Of a DNA stretch of 64,000 nucleotides, positions 1 through 9,692 are shown piece by piece. Source of the DNA: Mesorhizobium sp. GbtcB19 (lineage in GTDB: Bacteria > Pseudomonadota > Alphaproteobacteria > Rhizobiales > Rhizobiaceae); the NCBI RefSeq assembly GCF_019091085.1, contig NZ_JAGXJY010000008.1, positions 186,001 through 250,000 of the forward strand, written 5' to 3'. Both the position numbers and the translations under genes were made by a program. How positions within the stretch are numbered: position 1 is the stretch's first letter; every line of letters starts with the position of its first letter. The notes below the pieces were generated by a model. The model was given only the letters and a program-made list of their open reading frames with translations. It was not told the origin of the DNA and ran no database searches.

Positions 1-738
1 CTTGTTCCGGACCAGCGTCGGTTTCCCGTCGGCGAAGCGGTAGACGAAAGGGAAGATCTCCAGCAAGCGGTCCAGCAATGTCCTGGGATTCAAGTCTCGA
101 AAGGCGATCATCGTGAATGAATTGAACTCCAGCAACATCGACGGCTTTTGGTCCGCTATCGTCTTGACCGCGCCGGCAAGCACGTCGATTTCAAAACCCT
201 CGACATCGACTTTCACCAGATCGACTTTGAGGCGGTTCTCCTTGACGAATTGATCGAGCGTCGTGACCGGCACCTGGATGGCGCCATGACCGTCAAGGGT
301 GGCATCCGCCGCGATGTGACTGACCGATGGAGAGCCAGGGTGGTCGAGAAAGGAAATGGTGCCGACTTGCGCTCCAAACGCTTTCTGGACCGGCGTGATG
401 GCTTTCTGGAAGCCGTTGGCGCGGATCGTTTCCAGCAGGCATGGATGAGCGCTCGGGCTTGGCTCCAACGCGTAGACCTTCGCGCCGTGCGCCGCCGCCA
501 GGCTTGCGGTGAACCCTATGTTGGCGCCGACATCGAGGACTGTCGCCGTTTCGGGAAGCGCCCTCGCCAGGACAAACGCAAGCGGATCGTTGGTGTCGAG
601 CCCGACGCCTTGGAAGTGGGGATCGCTCTCACGGCCGCAGATCGATATTGAGCGGCCTTTGTAGTCGATTGTCCGTGTATGTACTGGGAAAGGTGGGGGA
701 ATATTTGCGCGTAATTTATTAGCAATTGCTTCTAACAA
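1..738 (-). CDS. FkbM-family SAM-dependent methyltransferase (3' end outside window)
   Basis: The minus frame is open from a TTG at 738 to the window edge (246 codons, no stop seen). It carries the class I methyltransferase glycine motif DVGANIGFTAS at about residue 75, a motif II acidic end at YALEPSPSAHP, and the FkbM-type block KVDLVKVDVEGFEIDVL followed by LLEFNS. FkbM proteins O-methylate sugars or polyketides, so a role in surface polysaccharide decoration is possible but inferred. The TTG start is chosen because GGAGG sits 5 bases upstream and no ATG occurs near the beginning of the frame. The substrate is unknown. Confidence 0.8.
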   Translation of the reverse strand, partial: MLEAIANKLRANIPPPFPVHTRTIDYKGRSISICGRESDPHFQGVGLDTNDPLAFVLARALPETATVLDVGANIGFTASLAAAHGAKVYALEPSPSAHPCLLETIRANGFQKAITPVQKAFGAQVGTISFLDHPGSPSVSHIAADATLDGHGAIQVPVTTLDQFVKENRLKVDLVKVDVEGFEIDVLAGAVKTIADQKPSMLLEFNSFTMIAFRDLNPRTLLDRLLEIFPFVYRFADGKPTLVRNK

Positions 739-907
739 GTAAGCCTCCCGGTATTCTATGCCGTGAGTAGCTATATTCGCCTATGCTGGTCATGACAACA
801 GCTAGGGGCTTTCCCCGGTCGCCTGGGAATGGCGCATTTGGGTCACCGGCAAACTTGTCCCCCGATAGGGTCATGGTTAAACTCGGGCCTCCGAGGGAGG
901 CTCCAGA

Positions 908-2053
908 ATGGCACTTGACCTTTCGCCAGACACTCAGGTCCGCAAGGCGGCGACGCCGCCCGGCAAATATCTCTTCGGCCCGATCGCCGATTTCCTGATG
1001 CTCGGCGGCAACGCGTTTCTGATCCTGCCGGTGCTGTTCTTCGTGCCGCGCGACTATGAAAGGGCTTTAGCCGCGACGATGGTCGCCGTGGCCTTTCTGG
1101 TGAACTACCCGCACTTCGCCCATTCCTACCAGATCTTCTACCGCAATTTCAGCCGCAAGGCGCGTGGTGACGGTTATGACAGGAGCCTGCAGCTTCGCTA
1201 CATTTTCGCCGGCGTCATCGTTCCGCTGATCATGGCGCTGTTCTTCGCCTATGGCGCGGCGACGTCGAACACGCGGCTGCTCGGATTGGCGGCCAATGCG
1301 ATGTTCTTCTTCGTCGGCTGGCACTACGTCAAGCAGGGCTACGGCATGCTGATGGTCGATGCCGTGCTGAAGCGCAAATTCTTCGACAACCGCGACAAGA
1401 AGGTGCTTTTGGTCAACAGCTACGCGGTGTGGATCCTGGCCTGGCTGCAGACGAATACGGCGGTGACTCGGGGGCAATTTTTCGGGCTTCAATATTACAG
1501 CTTCGCGGCGCCATCCTGGATTGCCGAGATTGCCGCTCTGGCGGCCGTCGGCTCGACCGCGGCGACGCTTTTGGTGCTGGTCAACCGCTGGCGAAAAAAC
1601 GGCGGCGGCCTGCCTTACAATGGCATCATGGCCTATGTCGCCTCGCTCTATCTCTGGATCCTGATTGCCAAGATAAACCCGCTCTGGCTGCTGGTGGTGC
1701 CGGCGCTGCATTCGCTGCAATATCTCGCCGTGGTCTGGCGCTACCAGACCAATGTCGAGCGCGACGTTTCGGATGCCGCGAGCGATCCGGAACCGAAAGT
1801 ACTTTCGGTGCTGGGGCCTCGCTATCGGGTGCGGGTTTTCGGATTCATCATCGGCGGTGGCGCGCTCGGCTATCTAGGTTTCTCGCTGATCCCATTCGTG
1901 CTGACCGCCCTGATCCCGTATGACAAACAGGTCCTCGGCTCGTCGCTGTTCTTCTTCATCGTGCTGATCTTCATCAACGTGCACCACTATTTCCTCGACA
2001 ATGTGATGTGGCGCCGCGGCAATCCGGAAGTGTCTAAATATCTGTTCCGGTAG
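908..2053 (+). CDS. Polytopic membrane protein with conserved-looking histidine motifs, function unknown
   Basis: This 381-residue protein starts at ATG 908 behind a GGGAGG site. After a short polar N-terminus it has about ten hydrophobic segments (for example residues 27-46, 96-115, 170-182, 202-226, 240-255, 343-357). Histidines cluster at membrane borders: NYPHFAH (H69, H72), GWHY (H139), PALHSLQY (H268) and VHHYFLDN (H359, H360, D364). This spacing is reminiscent of membrane enzymes that bind metal through histidines, but I do not recognise the family and the catalytic idea is only inference. It is a single gene, divergent from the FkbM gene and convergent with dprA. Confidence 0.75.
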   Translation: MALDLSPDTQVRKAATPPGKYLFGPIADFLMLGGNAFLILPVLFFVPRDYERALAATMVAVAFLVNYPHFAHSYQIFYRNFSRKARGDGYDRSLQLRYIFAGVIVPLIMALFFAYGAATSNTRLLGLAANAMFFFVGWHYVKQGYGMLMVDAVLKRKFFDNRDKKVLLVNSYAVWILAWLQTNTAVTRGQFFGLQYYSFAAPSWIAEIAALAAVGSTAATLLVLVNRWRKNGGGLPYNGIMAYVASLYLWILIAKINPLWLLVVPALHSLQYLAVVWRYQTNVERDVSDAASDPEPKVLSVLGPRYRVRVFGFIIGGGALGYLGFSLIPFVLTALIPYDKQVLGSSLFFFIVLIFINVHHYFLDNVMWRRGNPEVSKYLFR

Positions 2054-2084
2054 GGAAATCTGTGCTCCGAGCGGACGCCGTAAA

Positions 2085-3212
2085 TCACGCGATCAGCGAC
2101 ACATTCCCGCCGGCGTGACGCTCGAGCCGTCCGGCAAGGTCGAGCTCCAGAAGCACCATCGCGATCTGCGCTGCGCTTAAGCCTGTGTGGCGGATGATGT
2201 CGTCCACGGCGACCGGCGTTGGCCCAAGCGCTTCCAACACATCGGCGCGCTCGTTTTCGCCGGGCGGCAGCATGGCCGACATGTCGGGCGCTTCGGCAAG
2301 CGGCGCGGTTCTTGGGCGACGGGTGCCGGCAAGCGGTGCCAGCGCGCTGAGGATATCGGCTGCTTCGGTGACGAGCGTTACGCCGTCCTTGAGCAACGCG
2401 TTGCAGCCGGCGGCGCGCGGATCGAGCGGCGAGCCGGGCACGGCGAAGACCAGCCGACCCATCTCGTTGGCGAGGCGCGCGCTGATCAGCGAGCCGGAGC
2501 GCTGCGCGGCCTCGACCACCACCAGGCCGAGCGCCATGCCGGCGACAAGCCGGTTGCGGCGCGGGAAATCCTGGGCGCGCGGCTGCCAGCCGAACGGCAT
2601 CTCCGAAACGATGGCGCCGCCACGGTCGGCGATCTCGTCGCACAGGCCGGCATTTTCAGGCGGGTAAGGGACGTCGAGCCCGCCGGCGAGCACGCCGACC
2701 GTGCCTGTCGACACGCTGCCCTTGTGCGCGGATGTGTCGATGCCGCGCGCCAGGCCGGAGACTATGGCGTAGCCCTCACGGCCGAGATCGGCCGCCAGCA
2801 TGCGCGCCATCTTGATGCCGGCAAGCGAAGCGTTGCGGGCGCCGACGATCGCCACCGCAGGCAAGCGGAACACCGCGCCTTCGCCCTTCACGCCAAGCAG
2901 CGGCGGCGGGTTGTCCAGCGTCTTCAGCAAAGGCGGATAATCGGCTTCGCCGATGCCGACGAAGCGGGCGCCAGCACGCCGGGCCGCGTCCAGCTCGGCT
3001 TCGGCTTCGGCTATCGAGGGGATGCGGACGATGCGATTGGCGCCGCCGGAAATCATCAGCTCGGGCAGCATTTCGAGCGCGGCTTCGGCCGAGCCGAAGC
3101 GGTTGATCAGCTCGCGAAAGGAGGCCGGGCCGACATTCGGCGTGCGGATCAGGCGAAGCCAGGCAAGCCGCTGCCGGTCGCTGAGCCGCGGGCCGGCGGC
3201 CGGAGCGCTCAT
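2085..3212 (-). CDS. dprA: DNA-processing protein DprA (Smf)
   Basis: This 375-residue protein loads RecA on incoming single-stranded DNA during natural transformation. It shows the Rossmann-like DprA core with [33 protein letters not shown] and GSLISARLA, preceded by a helix-hairpin-helix-like N-terminus ([13 protein letters not shown]) and followed by a C-terminal winged-helix region (about residues 315-375, [16 protein letters not shown]). Its ATG overlaps the plsY stop (ATGA), so the two are translationally coupled. With comEC further on it gives two parts of a DNA-uptake pathway, although no pilus genes are present here. Confidence 0.93.
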   Translation of the reverse strand: MSAPAAGPRLSDRQRLAWLRLIRTPNVGPASFRELINRFGSAEAALEMLPELMISGGANRIVRIPSIAEAEAELDAARRAGARFVGIGEADYPPLLKTLDNPPPLLGVKGEGAVFRLPAVAIVGARNASLAGIKMARMLAADLGREGYAIVSGLARGIDTSAHKGSVSTGTVGVLAGGLDVPYPPENAGLCDEIADRGGAIVSEMPFGWQPRAQDFPRRNRLVAGMALGLVVVEAAQRSGSLISARLANEMGRLVFAVPGSPLDPRAAGCNALLKDGVTLVTEAADILSALAPLAGTRRPRTAPLAEAPDMSAMLPPGENERADVLEALGPTPVAVDDIIRHTGLSAAQIAMVLLELDLAGRLERHAGGNVSLIA

Positions 3213-3790
3213 CCCTTCGCTCCGATCTTGCCTTCGCTGCCGGCGAGCAGCCGCGAGATGTTGGCACGGTGCTTGGCGATGACGATCAGGCTCATCACCG
3301 CGAACAGTCCGGCGATCTCAGGCGTGGCGATGACATAAAGCGCGATCGGCACGACCACCGCTGCCGTCAGCGCGGCCAGCGAGGAGTAGCGGAACAGGAA
3401 GGCCATCGCGAGCCAGACGACGGCAAAGACCAGCGCGCCTTGCCAGGCAAGCCCGAGCAGCACGCCGAGATAGGTTGCGACGCCCTTGCCGCCCTTGAAG
3501 CCGAGCCAGACCGGGAAGAGATGGCCGAGGAAAGCGGCGAAGCCGGCCAGGAGTCCGAAGTCCGGCGAAAAATGCCCGGCGATCAGCGCGGCAGCGGTGC
3601 CTTTCAGCGCATCGAGCAGCAGCGTCGCGGCGGCGAGGCCCTTGTTGCCCGTCCGCAGCACATTGGTCGCGCCTATATTGCCGGAGCCGATCTTGCGGAC
3701 GTCGCCGAGGCCGGCGGCGCGAGTGATCAGGAGTCCAAACGGAATGGAGCCGAGCAGATAGCCGAAGATCAGTGCCAGCCCGTAACCCAT
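3209..3790 (-). CDS. plsY: Acyl-phosphate:glycerol-3-phosphate acyltransferase PlsY
   Basis: PlsY is an integral membrane enzyme that makes lysophosphatidic acid from acyl-phosphate in phospholipid synthesis. The 193-residue product has the family motifs [37 protein letters not shown] and [12 protein letters not shown], with five or so membrane segments. The start at 3790 is preceded by GGGGGA about 5 bases upstream; the open frame continues upstream of it, but that extension has no PlsY similarity and includes a scrap of pyrC' sequence. It is followed without a gap by dprA. Confidence 0.93.
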   Translation of the reverse strand: MGYGLALIFGYLLGSIPFGLLITRAAGLGDVRKIGSGNIGATNVLRTGNKGLAAATLLLDALKGTAAALIAGHFSPDFGLLAGFAAFLGHLFPVWLGFKGGKGVATYLGVLLGLAWQGALVFAVVWLAMAFLFRYSSLAALTAAVVVPIALYVIATPEIAGLFAVMSLIVIAKHRANISRLLAGSEGKIGAKG

Positions 3791-3849
3791 TGTCTTCCCC
3801 CGTTTCTTGTTTGCTGGACGCCAGCGCGACCGCAGATGTCCAGAATTGC

Positions 3850-3900
3850 CCGGCCCAAAATACTGTGTGGTCTGCAATAATCGTTTGCAAGACCTTGCCC
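3850..3900 (-). pseudogene. Duplicated remnant of the pyrC' 3' end
   Basis: Positions 3880-3900 are identical to 4871-4891 inside pyrC', and the next 30 bases (3850-3879 against 4841-4870) match at about two thirds of positions. Translated on the minus strand the fragment reads [16 protein letters not shown] against [16 protein letters not shown] at the true C-terminus. The stop codon is lost in the fragment. The two copies flank the methyltransferase gene, so this looks like the old pyrC' end left beside plsY when the intervening segment arrived; that history is inferred. Confidence 0.75.
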
Positions 3901-4034
3901 CGGCTCGGTGCCGGCAAAATCGCCAATCGACTTTCGGAGCGTCGACATCATATTGGTAGAGTCGCGGCGCTTCGCCAAGCAACCGGATCCCCGGTGCGGG
4001 AACCGTGCTTGCGGAGCTTCGATCTCGCCCCCGG

Positions 4035-4757
4035 TCAGGCCGGAGCGCAGATGAACGAATGCGCGATCAGGGGCGGGTCCGCGGGCGGCCTGTCGACGAT
4101 CCGCCAGCCGCAGCCTTCAACCAGCCGGGCAAGAAAGTCGGGATTGTAGAAGCACATGCCGCCGTTGCGTTCCGGACTCCTGTCCTCGAATTCGGCGATG
4201 CCGTCATCCAGGAAGCAGGTGAAGAGGAGGCGGCCATTGGCCGCCGTATGACGGCGCAGCATGGTGAAGATCGACGCGGCGTCATCCGGATATTGGTGTG
4301 TGATCACGGAAAACAGCGACACGATGTCGAAGGCATGCAAGGGCAACGGAAGTTGCGTCTCGCGGGTGAGAGGGCGCCCGTTCGGGTTGTAGAGCGCGTG
4401 ACGGGCGTCCAGAAAGACGAAAGAGAACCGGCGATCCCGCACGCCGGAGCGCAGGAAGTCGATCATCGGCGGGAAGCAGTCGACGCCAGTGTAGGAGCCG
4501 ATCGGGATCTTGCGGTTAAGGATGGCTTGCGTAAACCGGACGCCGCAGCCGAAGTCCAGCAGGCGGCTCGATGCGAGCGTCCTCAGGCCGACCTGTCGCC
4601 GCATCCTCTCCAGCAGCCAGGCGCCGCTGTCCTCCGCCGGCATCAGCGAGCTGATCTTGTGGGAGTTGCGGTTGAATTTCGGCGGGACGATGAAGTCCGG
4701 CGAGGGACGCAGGCGGTACCACATCGTCCACAGCCAGGAAGGACGATGCGGGTTCAT
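4035..4757 (-). CDS. Class I SAM-dependent methyltransferase, substrate unknown
   Basis: This 240-residue protein has the SAM-binding loop [11 protein letters not shown] at about residue 70, the acidic end of strand 2 at [10 protein letters not shown], and the motif IV-like segment [17 protein letters not shown]. These mark a Rossmann-fold methyltransferase of the type that acts on small molecules or sugars. The start has GGAG about 9 bases upstream. It lies between pyrC' and plsY, with a pyrC' remnant on its far side, which suggests it is an acquired gene rather than part of the pyrimidine/phospholipid set. The C-terminal region (about residues 180-240) has no motif I recognise. Confidence 0.82.
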   Translation of the reverse strand: MNPHRPSWLWTMWYRLRPSPDFIVPPKFNRNSHKISSLMPAEDSGAWLLERMRRQVGLRTLASSRLLDFGCGVRFTQAILNRKIPIGSYTGVDCFPPMIDFLRSGVRDRRFSFVFLDARHALYNPNGRPLTRETQLPLPLHAFDIVSLFSVITHQYPDDAASIFTMLRRHTAANGRLLFTCFLDDGIAEFEDRSPERNGGMCFYNPDFLARLVEGCGWRIVDRPPADPPLIAHSFICAPA

Positions 4758-4839
4758 GGCGAGAACTCCGGGGACCCGGTCGCGCGGCCTGAACCGTTGC
4801 GAACTCGAGTGGCGCGAGGGCTCATTGGCCGGCCTATGC

Positions 4840-6126
4840 TCAGGCCGAAAACACTGTCCGGCCCGCCACCATCGTTTGCAAGACCTTGCCCTGCAGGCGC
4901 GCGCCTTCGAAACAGGTGTTCTTCGAGCGCGAGCGCAGGCCGCTTTCGCTGACGATCCATGGCTCGTCGAGATCGACGACGGCGAGGTCGGCCGGCGCGC
5001 CCGGCTTCAGCGTGCCGCCCGGCAGGCCGAACAGCCTTGCCGGCGCGGTGGACAGCGTCTCGATCAGCCTGAGCAGCGGCACATCGCCATTGTGGTAGAG
5101 CCGGAGCGCGGCACCGAGCAGCGTCTCCAGCCCGATCGCGCCGGCGGCGGCATCGGCGAAGGGAAGGCGCTTGGTATCGACGTCCTGCGGATCGTGCGAG
5201 GAGACGATAATGTCGATCGTGCCGTCCTTGATCGCTTCGATCATCGCCAGCCGGTCGTCCTCGGCGCGCAAGGGTGGGGTCAGCCGGAAGAAGGTGCGGT
5301 ATTCGCCGACATCGTTCTCGTTGAGCGACAGATTGTGGATGGCTACACCCGCCGTGACGTTGGCGCCGTCCGTCTTTGCCCGGTTCACCGCGCCGGCCGC
5401 CATCGCCGACGAGATTTTTGCCGCGTGATAGGCGCCGCCGGTCAGCCGGGCCAACGCCAGGTCGCGCTCGAGCGGGATGAGCTCCGCCTCGCGCGGAATG
5501 CCCGACAGGCCGAGCCAGCTTGCATAGAGGCCTTCGTTCATCACGCCGGACGAGGCGAGGTTCGCATCCTGCGTTTCGTGCGCGATGACACCGCCGAAAT
5601 CGCGGGCGTAGGTCAGCGCGCGGCGCATCACAAGCGCATTGGCGATGGTGTGCCGGCCATCAGTATAGGCGACGGCGCCGGCTTCGCGCAGCAGGCCGAA
5701 TTCGGTCATCTCGCGGCCTTCGAGGCCCTTGGTGATGGCGGCTGCCGGAAAGATGTTGACGCTTGCCGTGTCTTTTGCCGTGCGCAGCACGAATTCGACC
5801 AATGCCACATTGTCGATCACCGGATCGGTGTCCGGCATCATGACGATGGACGTGACGCCGCCTGCCGCCGCCGCGACACTTGCCGAGGCGATGGTCTCGC
5901 GATGCTCACCGCCGGGTTCGCCGATGAAGACACGCGCGTCGACAAGGCCCGGAACAATCGTCTTGCCGGCACAGTCGACGATGGTGGCGCCTTCCGGCAC
6001 GCCCTGGTTCAGCGCAGCTTTTCCAGCCGCGGCGATCTTGCGGCCCTCGACGATGACGCTGCCGATCTCGTCGACGCCGCGCGACGGGTCGACAATGTGC
6101 GCCTTGCTGAAGACGGTCACGCTCAT
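4840..6126 (-). CDS. pyrC': Non-catalytic dihydroorotase homologue PyrC' (aspartate carbamoyltransferase partner)
   Basis: The 428-residue protein is a class I dihydroorotase by fold and length, but its metal site is gone. The expected D-x-H-x-H after strand 1 reads DARVF (residues 63-67); the HxxHVST-type histidine is replaced in [10 protein letters not shown]; and the TDHAPH active-site motif reads SSHDPQD. Such PyrC' (PyrX) proteins, known from Pseudomonas, have no dihydroorotase activity but are needed to assemble active aspartate carbamoyltransferase. It overlaps the pyrB stop by four bases (ATGA), which fits a structural partner. A separate active dihydroorotase must be encoded elsewhere. 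Confidence 0.9.
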   Translation of the reverse strand: MSVTVFSKAHIVDPSRGVDEIGSVIVEGRKIAAAGKAALNQGVPEGATIVDCAGKTIVPGLVDARVFIGEPGGEHRETIASASVAAAAGGVTSIVMMPDTDPVIDNVALVEFVLRTAKDTASVNIFPAAAITKGLEGREMTEFGLLREAGAVAYTDGRHTIANALVMRRALTYARDFGGVIAHETQDANLASSGVMNEGLYASWLGLSGIPREAELIPLERDLALARLTGGAYHAAKISSAMAAGAVNRAKTDGANVTAGVAIHNLSLNENDVGEYRTFFRLTPPLRAEDDRLAMIEAIKDGTIDIIVSSHDPQDVDTKRLPFADAAAGAIGLETLLGAALRLYHNGDVPLLRLIETLSTAPARLFGLPGGTLKPGAPADLAVVDLDEPWIVSESGLRSRSKNTCFEGARLQGKVLQTMVAGRTVFSA

Positions 6127-7088
6127 GCGCCGCGTCCCTCATGGTTGCGGCGCGGGTCGAGCAGCGCTTCCATGACCGCCATGCGCACGGCCACCCCCAT
6201 CTCCACCTGTTCCTGGATGACGCTTTGCGGTCCGTCGGCGATCTCGGAGGCGATCTCGACGCCGCGGTTCATCGGGCCGGGGTGCATAACCAGGGCATCG
6301 TCCTTGGCGGCCTTCAGCTTATCGGCATCGAGGCCGAAATAGCGGAAATACTCGCGGATCGACGGCACGAAGGCGCCTTCCATGCGCTCGCGCTGCAGGC
6401 GCAGCATCATCACCACGTCGGCATCCTTCAGGCCCTCGGCCATCGAGCGCGCGACGATCACGCCCATCCTGTCGATGCCGGACGGCAGAAGCGTCGAGGG
6501 CGCCACGACGCGCACCTGCGCGCCAAGCGCGTTCAAGAGCATGATGTTGGAGCGGGCGACGCGCGAATGCAGGATGTCGCCGCAGATCGCCACGATCAGC
6601 TTGGACAGCGGCCCCTTGGCACGGCGGATGGTCAACGCGTCGAGCAGGGCCTGGGTTGGATGTTCATGCGCGCCGTCGCCGGCATTGACCACCGAGCAGC
6701 CGACCTTCTGGGCCAGAAGAGCCGCAGCGCCCGCCGACTGGTGACGGATGATGAGGATGTCCGGGCGCATGGCGTTGAGGGTCATCGCCGTGTCGATCAG
6801 CGTCTCGCCCTTCTTCACCGAGGAGCTTGCCACCGACATGTTCATGACGTCGGCGCCAAGCCTTTTTCCGGCCAGCTCGAAGGAGGACTGCGTGCGGGTC
6901 GAGGCCTCGTAAAACAGGTTGATCTGGGTGCGGCCGCGCAGCGTCGAGGTCTTCTTTTCCGGCTGGCGCGAGATCGCCACGGCCCGGTCGGCGCGATCGA
7001 GCAACAGCTCGATATCGGCGGGGGAAAGATCGCGGATGCCCAGAAGATGGCGGTGGGGAAAGAGCGGCAGGGACGAAGCGTCGGTCAT
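6123..7088 (-). CDS. pyrB: Aspartate carbamoyltransferase catalytic subunit
   Basis: PyrB condenses carbamoyl phosphate with aspartate, the first committed step of pyrimidine synthesis, in the cytosol. The 321-residue sequence has the carbamoyl-phosphate binding motif STRT in [15 protein letters not shown], the HPTQALLD motif, and the aspartate-side loop [12 protein letters not shown] near residue 275. No regulatory pyrI follows; instead pyrC' overlaps its stop, the arrangement seen where PyrB works as a complex with an inactive dihydroorotase. The start at 7088 gives the usual family length. aidB is divergent about 200 bases upstream; no attenuator was recognised in that interval. Confidence 0.95.
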   Translation of the reverse strand: MTDASSLPLFPHRHLLGIRDLSPADIELLLDRADRAVAISRQPEKKTSTLRGRTQINLFYEASTRTQSSFELAGKRLGADVMNMSVASSSVKKGETLIDTAMTLNAMRPDILIIRHQSAGAAALLAQKVGCSVVNAGDGAHEHPTQALLDALTIRRAKGPLSKLIVAICGDILHSRVARSNIMLLNALGAQVRVVAPSTLLPSGIDRMGVIVARSMAEGLKDADVVMMLRLQRERMEGAFVPSIREYFRYFGLDADKLKAAKDDALVMHPGPMNRGVEIASEIADGPQSVIQEQVEMGVAVRMAVMEALLDPRRNHEGRGA

Positions 7089-7287
7089 CTCAAGGCGCTG
7101 CTATAGGGTGCGGTCCGGCCAGCCGCAAGCGCCAGCTTTGGATTGCGGGCGTTCTCCCCGGTATTTTCGTCGCGCGCCTTGTCAGGCTTGGGCTATAAGG
7201 CCCAATGGCTTCGGATTCGCGACCGCGGCCTTGGGAATGGTAAGAACCTGTCGGCCAACTAAGGATTGGGCAACTGAAGGATTGGGC

Positions 7288-8916
7288 GTGACCGACGAGG
7301 TGATCAACCAGCCGCCGCCGTTGACTGGCGGCAATGCCTGGCGGGGCGATCCGTTGCTCATCCAGCTCGCCGAGCGTTTTTCGGATCCCGTGCGCAAGGA
7401 CCTCGACGGGCTCGGCAAGTTCGTCATGACGCAGGAGGCGCAGGAGCTTGCCCGCCTCGCCAACACCGATACGCCGAAATTGCGCACGCATGACCGCCAG
7501 GGCCGGCGGCTCGACCTGGTTGAATATCATCCGGCCTATCACGCGTTGATGCGCCGCTCGGTTGCCGGCGGCCTGCATTCTTCCGTCTGGGAAAACGGCG
7601 ATGCCGAGATCGGCCGCCGCCATCAGGTGCGGGCGGCGCGTTTCTATCTGACCGCCGAGCTCGAGACCGGGCATTTGTGCCCCATCACCATGACCAATGC
7701 CTCGCTGGCGGCGCTGATGGCGAGCCCGAAGCTTTTCCGCGAATGGGCGCCGCGCGTGACGACGCGCAAATACGACCAGACGCAGAAGCCGCCGGTGCAG
7801 AAGACCGGGCTGACGCTCGGCATGGGCATGACCGAGAAGCAGGGCGGCACCGATGTGCGCGCCAACACGACAAGGGCTGAGCGCACGGGAAGCGGCTTTT
7901 ACCGGTTGACCGGGCATAAATGGTTCATGTCGGCGCCGATGTCGGATGCCTTCCTGATCCTTGGACAGGCGCCGGAGGGACTGTCCTGCTTCCTCGTTCC
8001 GCGCATCCTGGGCGACGGTTCCGGCAACGGCTTCCGCTTCCAGCGGCTGAAGGACAAGCTCGGCAACCGCTCGAACGCATCGTCGGAGGTGGAGTTCGTC
8101 AACGCGATCGGCGAGATGGTCGGCGACCCGGGCGCCGGCGTCAAGACGATCATGGACATGGTGACGCTGACCCGGCTCGATTGCGCGGTCGCTTCGTCGG
8201 CGCTGATGCGGGCGGGGCTGGCCGAGGCCGTCCATCACACGCGCCATCGCCAGGTGTTCGGTTCAAACCTGATCGACCAGCCGTTGATGCAGCGGGTCCT
8301 GGCCGACATGGCGCTTGACGTCGCCGCGGCCACGGCGCTGTCGTTCCGGCTGGCGCGCTCTTTCGACGAGGCGGCGAGCGATCGCGGCGAGGCGGCCTTT
8401 GCCCGCGCCATGACGCCCGTCGTCAAATACTGGGTCTGCAAGATTGCGCCGGCGCTGCTTTACGAGGCGATGGAATGCCTCGGCGGCAACGGTTATGTCG
8501 AGGAAGCGCCGCTTGCGCGCTACTATCGCGAGGCGCCGGTCAACGCGATCTGGGAAGGTTCCGGCAATGTGATGGCGCTCGATGTGCTGCGGGTGCTCGG
8601 CCGCGCGCCCGGCCTGTTCGAGGAGGTGCTGGCCGGCATCGACCGCGATCTCGGAACCGGCGGCCGCGGCACCATCGGCGTGCTGAAGGCGGCCATGCAG
8701 GTGGCGGCGACCGACCAGGGTTCGGCGCGCCTGCTCACCGAACAGCTCGCGCTGTCGGCCGCCGCGGCGGAGCTTCGCAGGCTGGGGGCAGGGCGGATCG
8801 CCGACGCCTTCGTCGAGACACGGCTCGGCGGCCAGTGGCGCACCACCTACGGCATGCTCGATTCTCGCCACGATGCGCGCATGATCATCGATACGCTCTA
8901 TCCGCCGGTGACCTGA
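7288..8916 (+). CDS. aidB: AidB-like acyl-CoA dehydrogenase
   Basis: This flavoprotein belongs to the acyl-CoA dehydrogenase superfamily, AidB branch. From a GTG at 7288 it is 542 residues, close to E. coli AidB, and its N-terminus VINQPPPL resembles the AidB opening. The middle contains GMGMTEKQGGTDVRANT and the C-terminal part YEAMECLGGNGYVEE and YREAPVNAIWEGSGNV, typical of the family. The GTG has AAGG about 8 bases upstream; an in-frame ATG at 7237 is the main alternative. AidB is linked to the alkylation response in E. coli, but no ada gene is nearby here, so its stress role is inferred from family only. Confidence 0.88.
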   Translation: MTDEVINQPPPLTGGNAWRGDPLLIQLAERFSDPVRKDLDGLGKFVMTQEAQELARLANTDTPKLRTHDRQGRRLDLVEYHPAYHALMRRSVAGGLHSSVWENGDAEIGRRHQVRAARFYLTAELETGHLCPITMTNASLAALMASPKLFREWAPRVTTRKYDQTQKPPVQKTGLTLGMGMTEKQGGTDVRANTTRAERTGSGFYRLTGHKWFMSAPMSDAFLILGQAPEGLSCFLVPRILGDGSGNGFRFQRLKDKLGNRSNASSEVEFVNAIGEMVGDPGAGVKTIMDMVTLTRLDCAVASSALMRAGLAEAVHHTRHRQVFGSNLIDQPLMQRVLADMALDVAAATALSFRLARSFDEAASDRGEAAFARAMTPVVKYWVCKIAPALLYEAMECLGGNGYVEEAPLARYYREAPVNAIWEGSGNVMALDVLRVLGRAPGLFEEVLAGIDRDLGTGGRGTIGVLKAAMQVAATDQGSARLLTEQLALSAAAAELRRLGAGRIADAFVETRLGGQWRTTYGMLDSRHDARMIIDTLYPPVT

Positions 8917-8940
8917 TCCCGGGGCTAGATCAGAGAGATA

Positions 8941-8989
8941 GAGCATGATGTCGTCCGAAAACCGCTTCACACTTTTCGGCATCATGCTC
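8941..8989. repeat. Dispersed-type rhizobial palindromic element
   Basis: The outer arms GAGCATGATG (8941-8950) and CATCATGCTC (8980-8989) are perfect inverted repeats, and inner arms CCGAAAA and TTTTCGG pair as well, so the whole can fold into a long interrupted hairpin. I recall very similar palindromes scattered through Mesorhizobium and related genomes. It sits 25 bases past the aidB stop and could also act as an mRNA 3' end or stabiliser, but it lacks a U-run. Confidence 0.75.
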
Positions 8990-9134
8990 GAAAGGCCGGA
9001 CTGACGGCCTGTGGATGGCCGTTAACCTTAACAAATGGTTTCCGTTGCAGCGGACCTTCGCAAAGCCCAATCTCCGCCTGCTGGAGTAGGGAAAGGTTAA
9101 CCATGATCTCCCGGCTCCGCCAAACGGGAAGCGC

Positions 9135-9692
9135 ATGCGGCACGTGTTGAGCTCAGTTCTGGCCTTGCATTGGGCGGCGGTTTTCGCCCTGCTTGCCTTT
9201 ATCTGCATGGATGGCAGCCGCGGCATAGCGGCGGCGCTTGGCGTGCTTGGTCTCTCGATCCAGGGCAACCGGTTTTCTGGACTTGACAATGCCGCAGTGG
9301 TCGCGCCGCTTGCGATCGCGCTGCTGACCGTCGCGGTGTTGTTCTGCTGGGCCTTCGTCGAAACGCTGCTCAACGCGGCGGCAAGACCGGACGCGGGCGA
9401 GGGCGTGGCGCGGATTGCCTTCATCTGCGCCTCTTTCCTGCTTTCGCTGATTCTCGTCGGCGGCGTGACGCAAGGCATCGACGGCCTGTTCATGATCGTC
9501 GCCGTCCAGATGACGGCGCTGCTTGCCTCCTATGTCGCGGTGATGGCCGAACGCCGCTCCACCTTTGCCGCAACGGCTTTGCCCGAGGGCGATGTTCGCA
9601 CTGCCTCGCGCATGGCGATGGGCGCCGCGCACAGTTCGCTTCTTTCCCGCATATCCGGCCGCCCGGAAAACAAGCCTGGAGGCAGGCGCTGA
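9135..9692 (+). CDS. Hypothetical inner-membrane protein
   Basis: This 185-residue product has four or so hydrophobic stretches (about residues 5-28, 50-75, 92-112, 115-135) separated by short loops, then a polar C-terminal tail of some 50 residues. I do not recognise the family. The start ATG at 9135 has a GGGAAG sequence a few bases upstream. Its stop overlaps the start of the next gene (TGATG), so the two membrane proteins are probably made together and may form a pair. The interval upstream (8990-9134) holds no gene. Confidence 0.65.
   Translation: MRHVLSSVLALHWAAVFALLAFICMDGSRGIAAALGVLGLSIQGNRFSGLDNAAVVAPLAIALLTVAVLFCWAFVETLLNAAARPDAGEGVARIAFICASFLLSLILVGGVTQGIDGLFMIVAVQMTALLASYVAVMAERRSTFAATALPEGDVRTASRMAMGAAHSSLLSRISGRPENKPGGRR

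Noticed and set aside
783..998. Small plus-strand frame ahead of the membrane protein gene
   Set aside because: It overlaps the true start at 908, whose ribosome binding site is strong, and has no motif.
4510..6342. Plus-strand open frame of about 610 codons across the methyltransferase and pyrC'
   Set aside because: Shadow of pyrC' and the methyltransferase, which carry clear motifs on the minus strand.
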